A DNA stretch of 64,000 nt from Phytoactinopolyspora halophila (GTDB lineage Bacteria > Actinomycetota > Actinomycetes > Jiangellales > Jiangellaceae), in assembly GCF_003287285.1 (NCBI RefSeq), contig NZ_QMIG01000002.1:1-64000 (forward strand). Reading direction: 5' to 3'. How positions within the stretch are numbered: position 1 is the stretch's first letter; each line of letters opens with the position of its first letter. The notes beneath the pieces are model-generated. The model had not been told where the DNA came from, searched no databases, and saw only the letters and a list, made by a program, of their open reading frames with translations. Both the position numbers and the translations under genes were made by a program. This document shows, in pieces, positions 32,387 to 41,691 of the stretch.

Positions 32387-33097
32387 GTGTCCTCCGCCAA
32401 TACTGAGTCGCACCGGGCGCTCGTGCGCCGGGCCCGCAAGATCAACCGGGAACTCGCCACGCTCTATCCGGACGCACACTGCGAGCTGGACTTCAGCACA
32501 CCGTTTCAGCTGCTCGTCGCCACCGTTCTGTCGGCACAGACCACCGATACCCGGGTGAACTCCGTAACTCCGACACTGTTCTCAGCCTATCCGGACGCTC
32601 CGGCGCTGGCCGCGGCGGACCCCGTACGGGTCGAGGACATCATCCAGCCGACCGGGTTCTTCCGGGCCAAAACCAAGTCGATCATCAACATGGCAGAAGC
32701 ACTCACGGAGCGCTTCGACGGCGAGGTGCCCCGCACCATGGAGGAGCTCGTCACCCTGCCGGGCGTGGGCCGCAAGACCGCCAATGTCATCCTCGGCAAT
32801 GCCTTCGACGTTCCCGGGCTCACCGTCGACACCCATTTCAGCCGGCTCGTTCGCCGCTGGCAGTGGACGCAGAGCACCGACGCGAACCAGATCGAAGCCG
32901 ATGTCGCCGCCCTGTTCCCCAAACAGGAATGGACGATGCTGTCGCATCGGATCATCTGGCACGGCCGGCGGCGCTGCCACGCCCGCCGCCCCGCCTGTGG
33001 CGCCTGTCCCCTGGAGAGGCTATGTCCCGCCTATGGTGAGGGGCCGACCGATCCGACGGCGGCAGCCAAACTCGTGCGTGATGGGCCACGCCGATGA
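32387..33097 (+). CDS. nth: Endonuclease III
   Basis: Base-excision repair DNA glycosylase/AP lyase for oxidised pyrimidines, 236 residues from GTG 32387 with AAGG upstream. The helix-hairpin-helix [13 protein letters not shown] carries the catalytic lysine K130, the catalytic aspartate is D148 in VDTHFSRL, and the 4Fe-4S ligands are C207, C214, C217 and C223 (C-x6-C-x2-C-x5-C). It is divergent from crp across a 253-nt gap in which I see no clear operator, and overlaps the next gene by 4 nt. Confidence 0.96.
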   Translation: MSSANTESHRALVRRARKINRELATLYPDAHCELDFSTPFQLLVATVLSAQTTDTRVNSVTPTLFSAYPDAPALAAADPVRVEDIIQPTGFFRAKTKSIINMAEALTERFDGEVPRTMEELVTLPGVGRKTANVILGNAFDVPGLTVDTHFSRLVRRWQWTQSTDANQIEADVAALFPKQEWTMLSHRIIWHGRRRCHARRPACGACPLERLCPAYGEGPTDPTAAAKLVRDGPRR

Positions 33098-33711
33098 CTC
33101 TCCCGGCGTGGATGAGTCACATGGTCGATGCCGTCTCGAACACCTCTGCGGCGACATTCTCCGGATTCCTGCCGCCCGCCGACGGCTCGGCCCGGCCGTC
33201 GGCCGTCTTGCTCCTCTTCGGCGAGCGGGATGGCCGGCCGGACGTGCTCTTGACCGAACGCGCACACCACCTCCGCCGGCACGCCGGCCAGGTCTCGTTT
33301 CCCGGTGGCGTGATCGACCCGGACGACGACGGCCCGGTCGCCGCGGCACTACGCGAGGGCGCCGAGGAGACCGGCCTGGACATCCACGGGGTAGACGTCG
33401 TGACCACATTACCGACACTCTGGATCCCCGTGACGAACTATGCGGTAACGCCCGTTCTTGCGTGGTGGCGCGAACCGTCCCCCGTAAGCGTCGCCGATCC
33501 CCAGGAGGTAGCGTCCGTACACCGTGTCCCGCTCGACGATCTCCTCGATCCGGTCAACCGGCTGCAATTCCGGCATCCCAGCGGCACGGTCGGCCCCGCC
33601 TTCCGGATCGGTGACCTGTGGATATGGGGTTTCACCGCGGGCGTTCTGGCGCGCCTGTTCCAGGTCGCCGGGATGGAACGACCATGGGACCGTACACGTA
33701 TCCGAACATGA
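33094..33711 (+). CDS. Nudix hydrolase, CoA pyrophosphatase-like
   Basis: Protein of 205 residues. The Nudix box [27 protein letters not shown] matches the pattern, and the upstream [21 protein letters not shown] resembles the NuCoA signature LLTxRxxxxRxxxGxVxFPGG found in CoA pyrophosphatases (YeaB/NUDT8 group). It probably cleaves CoA or a related dinucleotide. It lies between nth and marP, as in mycobacteria, coupled to nth by overlap. Confidence 0.88.
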   Translation: MTLPAWMSHMVDAVSNTSAATFSGFLPPADGSARPSAVLLLFGERDGRPDVLLTERAHHLRRHAGQVSFPGGVIDPDDDGPVAAALREGAEETGLDIHGVDVVTTLPTLWIPVTNYAVTPVLAWWREPSPVSVADPQEVASVHRVPLDDLLDPVNRLQFRHPSGTVGPAFRIGDLWIWGFTAGVLARLFQVAGMERPWDRTRIRT

Positions 33712-33757
33712 ATAGCGGGTGTCTCGGCTGGGCCCGGTGGGAAGGGAGCGCTGACCT

Positions 33758-34951
33758 GTGATCTTCGGGTTGAACGCGGTGGACTTCATCATCATCGCGC
33801 TGGCCATCGTGGTGGGCTACACCGGCTGGGTGCACGGCTTCGTCGTCGGGCTGCTGTCGTTCGCCGGTTTCGTCGGCGGAGCGGTCGCGGGCCTGCTGCT
33901 CGTACCGGTTCTGCTGGGAAGTCTGGAACCCGGGCTCGGCGTGTCCATACTCGCGGCCCTGCTGGTCCTCGCCGTCGCATCGATCGGGCAAGGCGTGCTC
34001 GCGTGGACCGGCGGGTGGGTCCGATCGAAGGTTTCCTCCCAACCGGCACGGCACGTCGACGCTGCCGGGGGTGCCGCGCTCGGCATCATCGGCCTGCTGC
34101 TGGCGGCCTGGGCACTCGGACTGGCGCTCTCCACTGCTGCCATTCCGTATGCCTCCCAGGGCATCCGGGAATCCGCCATCCTGCGCACCGTCGACGACGC
34201 GGTACCCGTCTCACCGGACAATTTGCGTGATGCCTTCCAGGACGTCGTGATCGCGGAAGGGTTTCCCGAGGTCGTCGCGCCATGGGTACCCGAGCCAATC
34301 GGTGAGGTGGAGGCTCCGGACGGCAACCTGCACCGCGATCCAGATATCCAGAAAGCGGCGGAGAGCGTGGTGCACATCACCGGCCGGGCGCCCGAATGTT
34401 CCCGCGTGCTCAGCGGCAGCGGCTTCGTCGTGGCGCCGGAACGGGTCATGACCAACGCCCACGTCGTCGCCGGTGTCAACGAACCGGTCGTGACATTCGC
34501 CGATGGCGATCCCCTGGCGGCGCGCGTCGTCGACTTCGATTCCGACATCGATCTCGCTGTCCTGGCCGTACCGGATCTTCCCCACGAGCCGTTGGATCTT
34601 GCCGACGGCGCGCCGGGAACGGGCGTGGACGCAGTCGTCGTCGGGTATCCAGGCAGCGGGCCGCTCACCGCCACACCGGTTCGGGTCCGGGGCCAGCACG
34701 AGCTCGTCGGCCGGGACATCTACGGCGACGGTTCGGTCACCCGCGACGTCCTCGGATTGCGGGGCGAGGTCCGTCCCGGCAATTCCGGGGGTCCGCTCGT
34801 CTCCACCGACGGAACGGTTTACGGGACGATCTTCGCGGCGTCGCTGACCGACCCGAGCACCGGTTATGCCCTGTCCGATACCGAAGTGCGGCCGATGGCC
34901 GAGTCCGCCGCCGATGCCACCGATCCCGTGCCCACCGGCAGTTGCACCTGA
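33758..34951 (+). CDS. marP: MarP-type membrane serine protease (CvpA-trypsin)
   Basis: Membrane protein of 397 residues from GTG 33758, preceded by GAAGGGAG. Four N-terminal transmembrane helices form a CvpA-like domain (to about residue 135), followed by a periplasmic trypsin-like domain. The triad is H235 (TNAHVV), an aspartate in DSDIDLAVL (D263 or D265) and S343 (RPGNSGGPL). C214 and C396 match the disulfide known in mycobacterial MarP. In mycobacteria the protease supports acid and oxidative-stress survival through cell-wall hydrolase processing. The conserved length and residue positions make the assignment strong. Confidence 0.93.
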   Translation: MIFGLNAVDFIIIALAIVVGYTGWVHGFVVGLLSFAGFVGGAVAGLLLVPVLLGSLEPGLGVSILAALLVLAVASIGQGVLAWTGGWVRSKVSSQPARHVDAAGGAALGIIGLLLAAWALGLALSTAAIPYASQGIRESAILRTVDDAVPVSPDNLRDAFQDVVIAEGFPEVVAPWVPEPIGEVEAPDGNLHRDPDIQKAAESVVHITGRAPECSRVLSGSGFVVAPERVMTNAHVVAGVNEPVVTFADGDPLAARVVDFDSDIDLAVLAVPDLPHEPLDLADGAPGTGVDAVVVGYPGSGPLTATPVRVRGQHELVGRDIYGDGSVTRDVLGLRGEVRPGNSGGPLVSTDGTVYGTIFAASLTDPSTGYALSDTEVRPMAESAADATDPVPTGSCT

Positions 34952-35191
34952 CGCGAATCGTCGGCGCCACTCCGTACCGGGCACCCAAGGCAGGCATCAG
35001 ACAGGCATCTCCGCACGAAAACGACCCATGTAGAATCACACTCACAATTACGCGACACGCGGGCGTCAGGCCAACTGGCGCCCGTTGTCATTCTGTACTG
35101 CGATAGCGTGACGAACGACCGCAGTAGCGGGGACACATCGACCATGGAGGTACGGCCTGGTGGCCGAGGTGACGATAGCTGAGCGTAGTCC
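34952..35191. promoter_or_regulatory. marP-mrp intergenic region
   Basis: This 240-nt gap holds a hairpin GGGCGTCAG (35061-35069) / CTGGCGCCC (35075-35083) with one wobble pair, which may terminate marP or form part of the mrp leader. A TAGAAT at 35031-35036 could be a -10 box, but I see no good -35. No known riboswitch fold was recognised. Confidence 0.35.
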
Positions 35192-37975
35192 ATGATCCTG
35201 GCCGTAGTACTCCTGGCCCTCGTCGTGACGGCGGTTGCCGCTCCGGCAATCGCCTCCCGTTTGGGTCGCAACGCCGGTTACCCGCTTGCTGTGGCCTTCC
35301 TTCTCATCGGCGCATTGCTGGCTACCCGCGCTCCGGACGTGCTCGACGGCGGCACGGTGTCCCTGAACTGGGAGTGGATGCCCAGCATCGGGGTGAGCTT
35401 CCACCTTCATCTCGACGGTCTCTCGCTGCTGTTCGCCTCCCTGGTACTGGGTGTCGGCGCTCTGATCTTGGCATATTGCCCTCGCTATCTGGGCACCAGT
35501 GAGCAGCACCAGCGTCTCTACATGCTCCTCACGCTGTTCGCGATGTCGATGCTCGGCCTCGTGCTGGCCCGCGATCTCGTGCTGCTCTTCGTCTTCTGGG
35601 AGCTCACGACACTGGCGTCGTTCCTGCTGATCGGAGGGGCCGGACGCACCGCCGTGCAGCCTGCTGCACGGGCCCTCGTCGTGACCGCGGGCGGCGGATT
35701 GGCGCTGCTAGCCGCTGCGGTCCTGCTGAGCATCTCCGCGGGCACCACCAACATGTCGGTCATCATGGCCGATCCGTCCGTCGTCATCGAATCGCCGCTC
35801 GCGCCTGCGATCGCCGTGCTGTTGATCATCGCCGCGATCACCAAATCGGCCCAGCTACCGTTTCACTTCTGGTTGCCCGACGCGATGGTGGCCATCACAC
35901 CGGTCAGCGCCTACCTGCACGCCGCGACCCTGGTCAAGGGCGGAATCTACCTGTTGATGAGGTTCTCGCCCACGTTCGCTCACATGACCATGTGGACCGT
36001 CGTCCTCATGGTCATCGGGCTGACCACGATGATCGTGGGCGCGGCGTTCGCCCTGAAGCAGCACGATCTGAAATCGCTGCTGGCCTACTCCACCGTCAGC
36101 CAGCTCGGCTTCATCATCGCGTTGATCGGTGTGGGAACCCCCGGCGCGCTCGCCGCGGCGGCGCTACACACCTTCGCACACGCGATGTTCAAGGCGACCT
36201 TGTTCATGCTCGCCGGCATCATCGACCGCGAGGCCGGCAGCCGCGACATCCGCGAGCTCGGCGGGCTGCGCCGGGTGATGCCGGTGACTGCCACGCTCAC
36301 CGGCCTGGCCGCGACGTCCATGGCCGGCATCCCGCCGTTCATCGGGTTCATCAGCAAGGAGGAGGCCTACTCCGCGCTCCTGGAGACACCGGGACCCGCG
36401 TGGACCGGATGGCTCGCGGCCCTGGCCACCGTGGCCGGCGCGGGGCTCACGTTCGCCTACGGATTCCGCATCTTCTACGGGGCGTTCGCCGGGCCCACGA
36501 CGCAGCGCAAACTGTACGAGCCCAGCATGACGTTCCTGCTCCCGGCGGCGATACCGGCAGCTCTCGGGCTCGTGCTGGGACTCACGGTGGGTGTCCTCGA
36601 TCCGTTGATCAGCCGGACGGTCGAGGACACGATGTTGACCGAGTCGCACGCGAAACTCAGCCTCTGGCACGGTTTCGGTTCGCCGCTGGTGCTGTCCGCC
36701 CTGACGATCATCACCGGCATGGCCCTGTTCTTCGGCCGCTACCCGGTCGATCGAGCATTGCATCGGCACCGAGTTCCGCTCACCGGGGCCGACGCCTTCA
36801 ACCACACCGTCTCAGGCAGTATCCAGCTCGGCAGCTGGATCGGGCTTCCGGCGCGCTCGCACGCGATCGGGGCCCATATCGCCTGGCCGCTGGCGGCCCT
36901 TCTGGTCCTCGGTGCCACCGGAATCGCGATGCGCCCGGACGTCGCCGAACCGCCGCTCTCCACAACGCGCCCGCACGACTGGGCCGTCGTGGCCTTGCTG
37001 GCGATCGCCATCCTCGCGCTGTGCCTCACCACCACGCGTATCACCGCCATCGTGCTGCTCGGCGCCGTCGGATTCCTGGTCGGCTTCTGGTTCCTCCTGG
37101 CAGGAGCCCCCGACCTGGCACTGACCCAGCTGCTCGTCGAGATCCTCACGGTGGTCGTGGCGGTGCTCGTGCTCCGGCGCCTGCCACCAACCTTCCGGCG
37201 GATACGCCGGCCCCGGGCTATTCTCACGGCGGCCATCGCCGTGGCCGCCGGAACCGTGGCCGCGGCCGCCACCTTCCTCCTCGCCGGGCGGCGGGATCGC
37301 TCGGCCGCCGCCGACTACCTGATACACAACGCCAAGAAGGACAGCGGCGGCAGCAACGTGGTCAACACGGTCCTGGTTGACTTCCGTGGCCTGGACACGC
37401 TCGGCGAGGTAACCGTGCTCGCCATCGCCGGCATCGGGCTCATGGCCTTGTTGCGCGGCACGGCAGAGCCGAACATCCTTCCCGCCGATTCCGCCACGGC
37501 GCCACCCGACCGGCTGGGCAACATGGTCATCCCCCGGTTCGCAGCCCGCGTCCTCGTCCCGATGACCGTGGCGATCTCGGCCTACCTGTTGTTCCGGGGA
37601 CACTACGAGCCAGGCGGCGGGTTCATCGCCGCGCTCGTCGCCGGCGTGGCGGTGGCCGTGCTCCAGCTTCCGCATGGCCTGGATCATCCACCCCGGCTGC
37701 GCGCGCCGTACCTCATCTACGGGGGTCTCGCACTGGCTGTCCTCACCGGCATAGGAGGACTCGCCGACGGCTCGTTCCTCCGCCCGCTCCACGGCCACCT
37801 CGGCATTGGCGGGGCCGAGATATCGATGACGTCGTCGCTCTCCTTCGATCTCGGCGTCTTCCTCATCGTGCTCGGCATGGCCGTGTCGGCCTTCGACCGG
37901 CTCGGCCGGGGCACCACCGGGGAACTCCCCGCCAGGGAGCCAGAACTCGCACGGAACGGACAGGGGGGAAGCTGA
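35192..37975 (+). CDS. mrpA: Na+/H+ antiporter subunit A fused to subunit B
   Basis: Large subunit of the Mrp antiporter, 927 residues. The first about 480 residues are NuoL-like proton-channel helices (LARDLVLLFVFWELTTLASFLL, KSAQLPFHFWLPDAMVAITPVSAYLHAATLVKGG in consecutive parts, SLLAYSTVSQLGFI). A middle section resembles the MrpA C-terminal/MbhD-E region (LLVEILTVVVAVLVLRRLPP). The last about 150 residues are the MrpB (MnhB) domain: RVLVPMTVAISAYLLFRGHYEPGGGF. The operon order A/B-C-D-E-F-G is complete. It exchanges sodium for protons for pH and salt tolerance. Confidence 0.93.
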   Translation: MILAVVLLALVVTAVAAPAIASRLGRNAGYPLAVAFLLIGALLATRAPDVLDGGTVSLNWEWMPSIGVSFHLHLDGLSLLFASLVLGVGALILAYCPRYLGTSEQHQRLYMLLTLFAMSMLGLVLARDLVLLFVFWELTTLASFLLIGGAGRTAVQPAARALVVTAGGGLALLAAAVLLSISAGTTNMSVIMADPSVVIESPLAPAIAVLLIIAAITKSAQLPFHFWLPDAMVAITPVSAYLHAATLVKGGIYLLMRFSPTFAHMTMWTVVLMVIGLTTMIVGAAFALKQHDLKSLLAYSTVSQLGFIIALIGVGTPGALAAAALHTFAHAMFKATLFMLAGIIDREAGSRDIRELGGLRRVMPVTATLTGLAATSMAGIPPFIGFISKEEAYSALLETPGPAWTGWLAALATVAGAGLTFAYGFRIFYGAFAGPTTQRKLYEPSMTFLLPAAIPAALGLVLGLTVGVLDPLISRTVEDTMLTESHAKLSLWHGFGSPLVLSALTIITGMALFFGRYPVDRALHRHRVPLTGADAFNHTVSGSIQLGSWIGLPARSHAIGAHIAWPLAALLVLGATGIAMRPDVAEPPLSTTRPHDWAVVALLAIAILALCLTTTRITAIVLLGAVGFLVGFWFLLAGAPDLALTQLLVEILTVVVAVLVLRRLPPTFRRIRRPRAILTAAIAVAAGTVAAAATFLLAGRRDRSAAADYLIHNAKKDSGGSNVVNTVLVDFRGLDTLGEVTVLAIAGIGLMALLRGTAEPNILPADSATAPPDRLGNMVIPRFAARVLVPMTVAISAYLLFRGHYEPGGGFIAALVAGVAVAVLQLPHGLDHPPRLRAPYLIYGGLALAVLTGIGGLADGSFLRPLHGHLGIGGAEISMTSSLSFDLGVFLIVLGMAVSAFDRLGRGTTGELPAREPELARNGQGGS

Positions 37976-37976
37976 G

Positions 37977-38291
37977 ATGACGGCAGCCCTCGTCGTCGGA
38001 CTCCTCGTGGCCGGAGGCGTGTACCTCGTCCTCCAGCCGGGCCTGATCCGGGTTACGCTCGGTTTCGTCCTGATCGGCCATGCATTGAACAGCCTGCTCG
38101 TCGCCGCGGGCGGCATGGGTTTTCGGGCCGTATCGTTCATCGGCACGTCACATCCCGACGACGCCGCGGACCCGCTACCGCAGGCATTCGCGCTCACCGC
38201 CATCGTCATCACCTTTGGCGTCACGGTCTACTTGTTCGGGCTGGCCCGGGCCGGCGCGGACGACGCCCCGGACGAGGAGTCGGAATCGTGA
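37977..38291 (+). CDS. mrpC: Na+/H+ antiporter subunit C
   Basis: NuoK-like membrane subunit of 104 residues with three helices (AALVVGLLVAGGVYLVLQ, VTLGFVLIGHALNSLLVAAG, FALTAIVITFGVTVYLFGLA). The conserved segment HALNSLLVAAGG and DPLPQAFALTAIVI are typical. It begins 1 nt after mrpA and overlaps mrpD by 4 nt. Confidence 0.93.
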   Translation: MTAALVVGLLVAGGVYLVLQPGLIRVTLGFVLIGHALNSLLVAAGGMGFRAVSFIGTSHPDDAADPLPQAFALTAIVITFGVTVYLFGLARAGADDAPDEESES

Positions 38292-39799
38292 ACAACCTCC
38301 TGCCCTTCGTCTTCGCCCTGCCGCTGCTCGGTGCGGGAGTGGCGCCGTTGACTCGTCGTTCGGCATGGTTGCAGCGAGCCCTGCTCCTAGCCGTGCCGGC
38401 CGCGGTGCTGGTCTTCGCGATATCGCTGGTCGCCGAGACCCGGGACGGCGACGTCGTCACCGAGCAGGTCGCGGGCTGGGTTCCGGGTATCGCTATCCCG
38501 TTCGCTGCCGACACCTTCAGCGCCCTCGTGCTCCTGGTGATGGCGATGCTGATCCTCCTGTGTTCGGCCTTTCTCATCGCCACCGGCGACGAGCGCGATC
38601 CGTCCGTGATTCCGCTAGTTCTCGTCATGTCTGGCGGCGTCTTCGGCGCGGTGGTGACGGCGGACCTGTTCAACTTCTTCGTGATGATCGAAGTCGCGCT
38701 GATCCCCAGCTACGTGCTGATCACGAAGTCGGCGCAGAAAGCCCAGCTGGCCGCCGGCCGGATCTATCTGATGGTGAACCTGTTCGGTTCCTCGATCCTG
38801 CTCGGCGGTGTCGCACTCGTATACGCGGTCAACGGCAGTGTTCAGCTCGGTGAACTGGCCGGCGCCGGGAGCGCGAGCGGTATCGCGGCTTTCGCCGGCA
38901 GCGTCGTACTCATCGCGCTCGCGCTCAAGGGAGCGCTGGTGCCGCTGCACGGCTGGCTGCCGCGGACCTACCCCTACACCTCTCCCGCGATCACCGCGCT
39001 GTTCTCCGGACTACTCACCAAGATCGGCATCTACGGTCTGTTCCGGATCGTCAGCGTCTACTTCGACGGAGCGGAGTCGGTCCAAACGGTCGTTCTCGTG
39101 GTGTGCATCGCCACGATGGTCATCGGCGCGTTCGGCGCGCTCGGGCAGACGACGATGCGTTCCATCCTCGTCTACTCGACGGTCAGCCAGGCGGGATACA
39201 TCGCCGTCGGGCTCGGCTTCTTCGGGGTGACTGGCCTGGCAGCCGCCATCTTCTACCTCCTGCACGAAATGATCGTCAAGGCGAGCCTGTTCCTGAGCGC
39301 CGGAGCCGTCGAAACCCACCATGGAACGGGCCAGATCAACCGCCTCGGGGGCATCGCCCGGCGAGAACCCTTGCTCGGAGCCGCCTTCCTGATCGCCGCC
39401 CTGTCACTCGCGGGCATACCGCCGTTCTCCGGCTTCGTCGCCAAATTCACCGTGGTCCGCGCGGCCATGGACGAGCAGCAATACATCGCGGCCGGTGTCG
39501 CCGTGGCGGTCAGCCTCATCACGCTCCTGTACATGCTCAAGATCTGGAATGCTGCCTTCTGGGGCCACGAATCCAGCGACCGTTCCGAACGGGTGGTCAG
39601 CAGCGGAGGCGGAACCGTCGCGGTCACCACGGCCAGCCAGGTCCGGATTGCCACACCATTGATCGTTCCAGGGATCGTCCTCGCCCTCGTCACGACCTCT
39701 CTGGGACTGGGCGGGGAGTTCTTGCTGTCGCTCGCGGAGACGGCCGCGCACGGTCTGGTCGATTCGAGCACCTACGTCGAGGCGTTGACGGGACGGTGA
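38288..39799 (+). CDS. mrpD: Na+/H+ antiporter subunit D
   Basis: NuoM/NuoN-like proton-translocating subunit of 503 residues with about fourteen membrane helices. Conserved pieces are DLFNFFVMIEVALIPSYVL (with the essential glutamate), LKGALVPLHGWLPRTYPYTSPAITALFSG shown in adjacent parts, SILVYSTVSQAGYIAVGL and HEMIVKASLFLSAGAV. It starts at GTG 38288 and overlaps both neighbours by 4 nt. Confidence 0.94.
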   Translation: MNNLLPFVFALPLLGAGVAPLTRRSAWLQRALLLAVPAAVLVFAISLVAETRDGDVVTEQVAGWVPGIAIPFAADTFSALVLLVMAMLILLCSAFLIATGDERDPSVIPLVLVMSGGVFGAVVTADLFNFFVMIEVALIPSYVLITKSAQKAQLAAGRIYLMVNLFGSSILLGGVALVYAVNGSVQLGELAGAGSASGIAAFAGSVVLIALALKGALVPLHGWLPRTYPYTSPAITALFSGLLTKIGIYGLFRIVSVYFDGAESVQTVVLVVCIATMVIGAFGALGQTTMRSILVYSTVSQAGYIAVGLGFFGVTGLAAAIFYLLHEMIVKASLFLSAGAVETHHGTGQINRLGGIARREPLLGAAFLIAALSLAGIPPFSGFVAKFTVVRAAMDEQQYIAAGVAVAVSLITLLYMLKIWNAAFWGHESSDRSERVVSSGGGTVAVTTASQVRIATPLIVPGIVLALVTTSLGLGGEFLLSLAETAAHGLVDSSTYVEALTGR

Positions 39800-40179
39800 T
39801 ACGCATGCTGAGCCGGATCGGAGCCGAGCTCCTCAGGGTGGTGCGCCTCGTCGGCTTCGGCGCCTTCTTCGCCTACGAGCTCCTGGTGGCAAGCCTCCAA
39901 GTGGCCTGGGACGTCATCACGCCCCGGAGCCGGCTGAGCCCCGGAATCGTCGCCATTTCCATGCAGAGCACGACCCCGGCCGAGATGACCCTCATGGCCA
40001 ACCTGATCTCCTTGACGCCCGGCACGCTCTCGCTCACGATCAACGAGGACCAATCCATGCTCTACGTGCACGGGATGTACGTCGGCAGCGCCGATGAGTT
40101 CCGGCACACGCTCCACGTGTTCGAGCGCCGCATGCTCTCCGCGGTACGAACGCACAACCGGCCGGGAGGTGCGTCGTGA
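39796..40179 (+). CDS. mrpE: Na+/H+ antiporter subunit E
   Basis: Subunit of 127 residues (IRMLSRIGAELLRVVRLVGF...). GTG 39796 overlaps the mrpD stop by 4 nt, as at every other junction of the operon; ATG 39805 is the alternative. The MNHE signature is SPGIVAISMQSTTPAEMTLMANLISLTPGTLS in consecutive parts, with the following TINEDQSMLYVHGMYV. Only one or two membrane helices are present, as is normal for this subunit. Confidence 0.92.
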   Translation: MIRMLSRIGAELLRVVRLVGFGAFFAYELLVASLQVAWDVITPRSRLSPGIVAISMQSTTPAEMTLMANLISLTPGTLSLTINEDQSMLYVHGMYVGSADEFRHTLHVFERRMLSAVRTHNRPGGAS

Positions 40180-40433
40180 ACCCCGTCGATCTCGCCCTGG
40201 TCGTCATCGCCGTGACATACCTGCCGGTCATCTGGCGGATCTTCGTGGGACCGACCGACGCCGATCGCGCCACCGCGGGTGATTTCGCGTTCTACCTGTT
40301 CGTGGCCGCCACCGCTCTCCTGGCCGTGCGGAACGACCAGCCGATGTTCTTCGACATCGTGCTGATCGCCACGCTGATCGGATTCCTCGGCACCGTGGTA
40401 CTGGCTCGACTCGTCGATCGGAGGGACCGGTGA
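40176..40433 (+). CDS. mrpF: Na+/H+ antiporter subunit F
   Basis: Three-helix subunit of 85 residues. The conserved RIFVGPTDADRATAGD loop after the first helix and the two following helices (FYLFVAATALLAVRN, FFDIVLIATLIGFLGTVVLA) match MrpF. It starts at GTG 40176 and overlaps its neighbours by 4 nt on each side. Confidence 0.93.
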   Translation: MNPVDLALVVIAVTYLPVIWRIFVGPTDADRATAGDFAFYLFVAATALLAVRNDQPMFFDIVLIATLIGFLGTVVLARLVDRRDR

Positions 40434-40780
40434 ACGTGCTGGACATCCTCGGCGGGACGCTGATCACCGTCGGCGTCTTCTTCATCGTCATGGCAGCCAT
40501 CGGCCTGGTCCGGTTGGCCGACGTCTATTCCCGGCTCAGCGCCGTGACCAAAGCGGCCACACTCGGCGTCGTCCTCGTGCTCGGTGGCGCCTTCTGCCTC
40601 GAACCGTCCTGGAAATCGTTCTTCGTCGTCGGTCTTGCAGCGTTCCTGCAGTTCTTCACCGCACCCGTCGGCGGATTCGCTCTGGGGCGTGCCGCGTACC
40701 GCGCGGGGAGCCCGCTCGCGCCTCAGACGCAATACGACGAGCTCGACGATGCCATCCGGGCCACCAGCCGCGAGCCCTAG
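40430..40780 (+). CDS. mrpG: Na+/H+ antiporter subunit G
   Basis: Three-helix subunit of 116 residues closing the Mrp operon. The signature LVRLADVYSRLSAVTKAATLGVVLVLGG is present in full. It starts at GTG 40430. Its stop codon overlaps the convergent hydrolase stop by 3 to 4 nt, so there is no room for a separate terminator between them. Confidence 0.93.
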   Translation: MNVLDILGGTLITVGVFFIVMAAIGLVRLADVYSRLSAVTKAATLGVVLVLGGAFCLEPSWKSFFVVGLAAFLQFFTAPVGGFALGRAAYRAGSPLAPQTQYDELDDAIRATSREP

Positions 40781-41691
40781 TGCTGTCCGAGCCACTCCAC
40801 CAGAGCATCGTTGACGAGCTCCGGCGTTTCCTCATGCGGGAAGTGCCCGGCATCTTCGAGCTGGACCCATGTATGGCTATCGGCCACCTGCGAGCGTGAC
40901 GCCGCCGCGAGCCGTGGCTCCATGTTTCGATCCTGAGCGCCGTGGACCTGCAACACCGGCATCGCGATGGGCTCCTCCAGGCGCTTGGCGAACCGCCGGC
41001 CGTCCGCGCGAAACAGGGACCGTACCGCCCATCGTTGATATTCGAGGGCGCAATGCGGCGCGGGCCAGATCCGCATGGCAGCGCGATACCGGGCACAGGC
41101 GTCCTCGTCCGGAAAGTCACTCTGCGGCGCCGCCCAACGCCGCAGGAACTGCTCGACGAAGGCGCCGTCGTCGGACACCAGTCGTCGCTCCGGAACCACG
41201 GGAATCTGCGCGCCGAGCAGGGTGCCGGATCGAAACACTCCTCCTCGTAGGAAATGGCGCCGGAGGACGAGCGGGTGTGGCATCGACAACGTCACCAGCG
41301 CACGCACGTGTGCCGGTCGAAACGCAGCAGCCATCCATGCGCCGTACGCACCCCATCCGTGTCCGACCAAGATGGCCTGGCGCTCGCCGATCGAGCGAAT
41401 CACACCCGTGACGTCGGCGGCGAACGTTGCCGGGTCATATCCCCGTGGCGGTTTGTCGCTTCCACCGAATCCACGCAGGTCCATCGCGACGGCTCGCCAT
41501 CCCGCCTCGGCGAGTCGGGGCAGCTGGTGCCGCCATGCCCACCAGAACTCCGGGAACCCGTGCAGCAGGAGAATCAGCGGACCGTCACCGAGCTCGGCGA
41601 CATGGAACTGCGCCCCGTTCGCCGCGATTCGCCGATGGCTCCACGGGCCCGGGACCTCCACCTGATCGTGGAGCATTTCCACCCGGTTCAC
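40777..41691 (-). CDS. Alpha/beta hydrolase (EphE-like) lacking the nucleophile
   Basis: Alpha/beta-hydrolase fold protein of 304 residues with an epoxide-hydrolase look: LLLHGFPEFWWAWRHQLP oxyanion region, RGFGGSDKPPRGYDPATFA, acid in QVHGAQDRNMEP and histidine in DAGHFPHEETPE. The nucleophile elbow reads LVGHGWGAYG, so the expected Asp (GHDWG) or Ser is glycine. The protein may be catalytically silent or use another residue. It overlaps the holin-family gene by 4 nt. Mycobacteria have an EphE-type gene beside marP by memory; here the mrp operon lies between. Confidence 0.82.
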   Translation of the reverse strand: MNRVEMLHDQVEVPGPWSHRRIAANGAQFHVAELGDGPLILLLHGFPEFWWAWRHQLPRLAEAGWRAVAMDLRGFGGSDKPPRGYDPATFAADVTGVIRSIGERQAILVGHGWGAYGAWMAAAFRPAHVRALVTLSMPHPLVLRRHFLRGGVFRSGTLLGAQIPVVPERRLVSDDGAFVEQFLRRWAAPQSDFPDEDACARYRAAMRIWPAPHCALEYQRWAVRSLFRADGRRFAKRLEEPIAMPVLQVHGAQDRNMEPRLAAASRSQVADSHTWVQLEDAGHFPHEETPELVNDALVEWLGQH

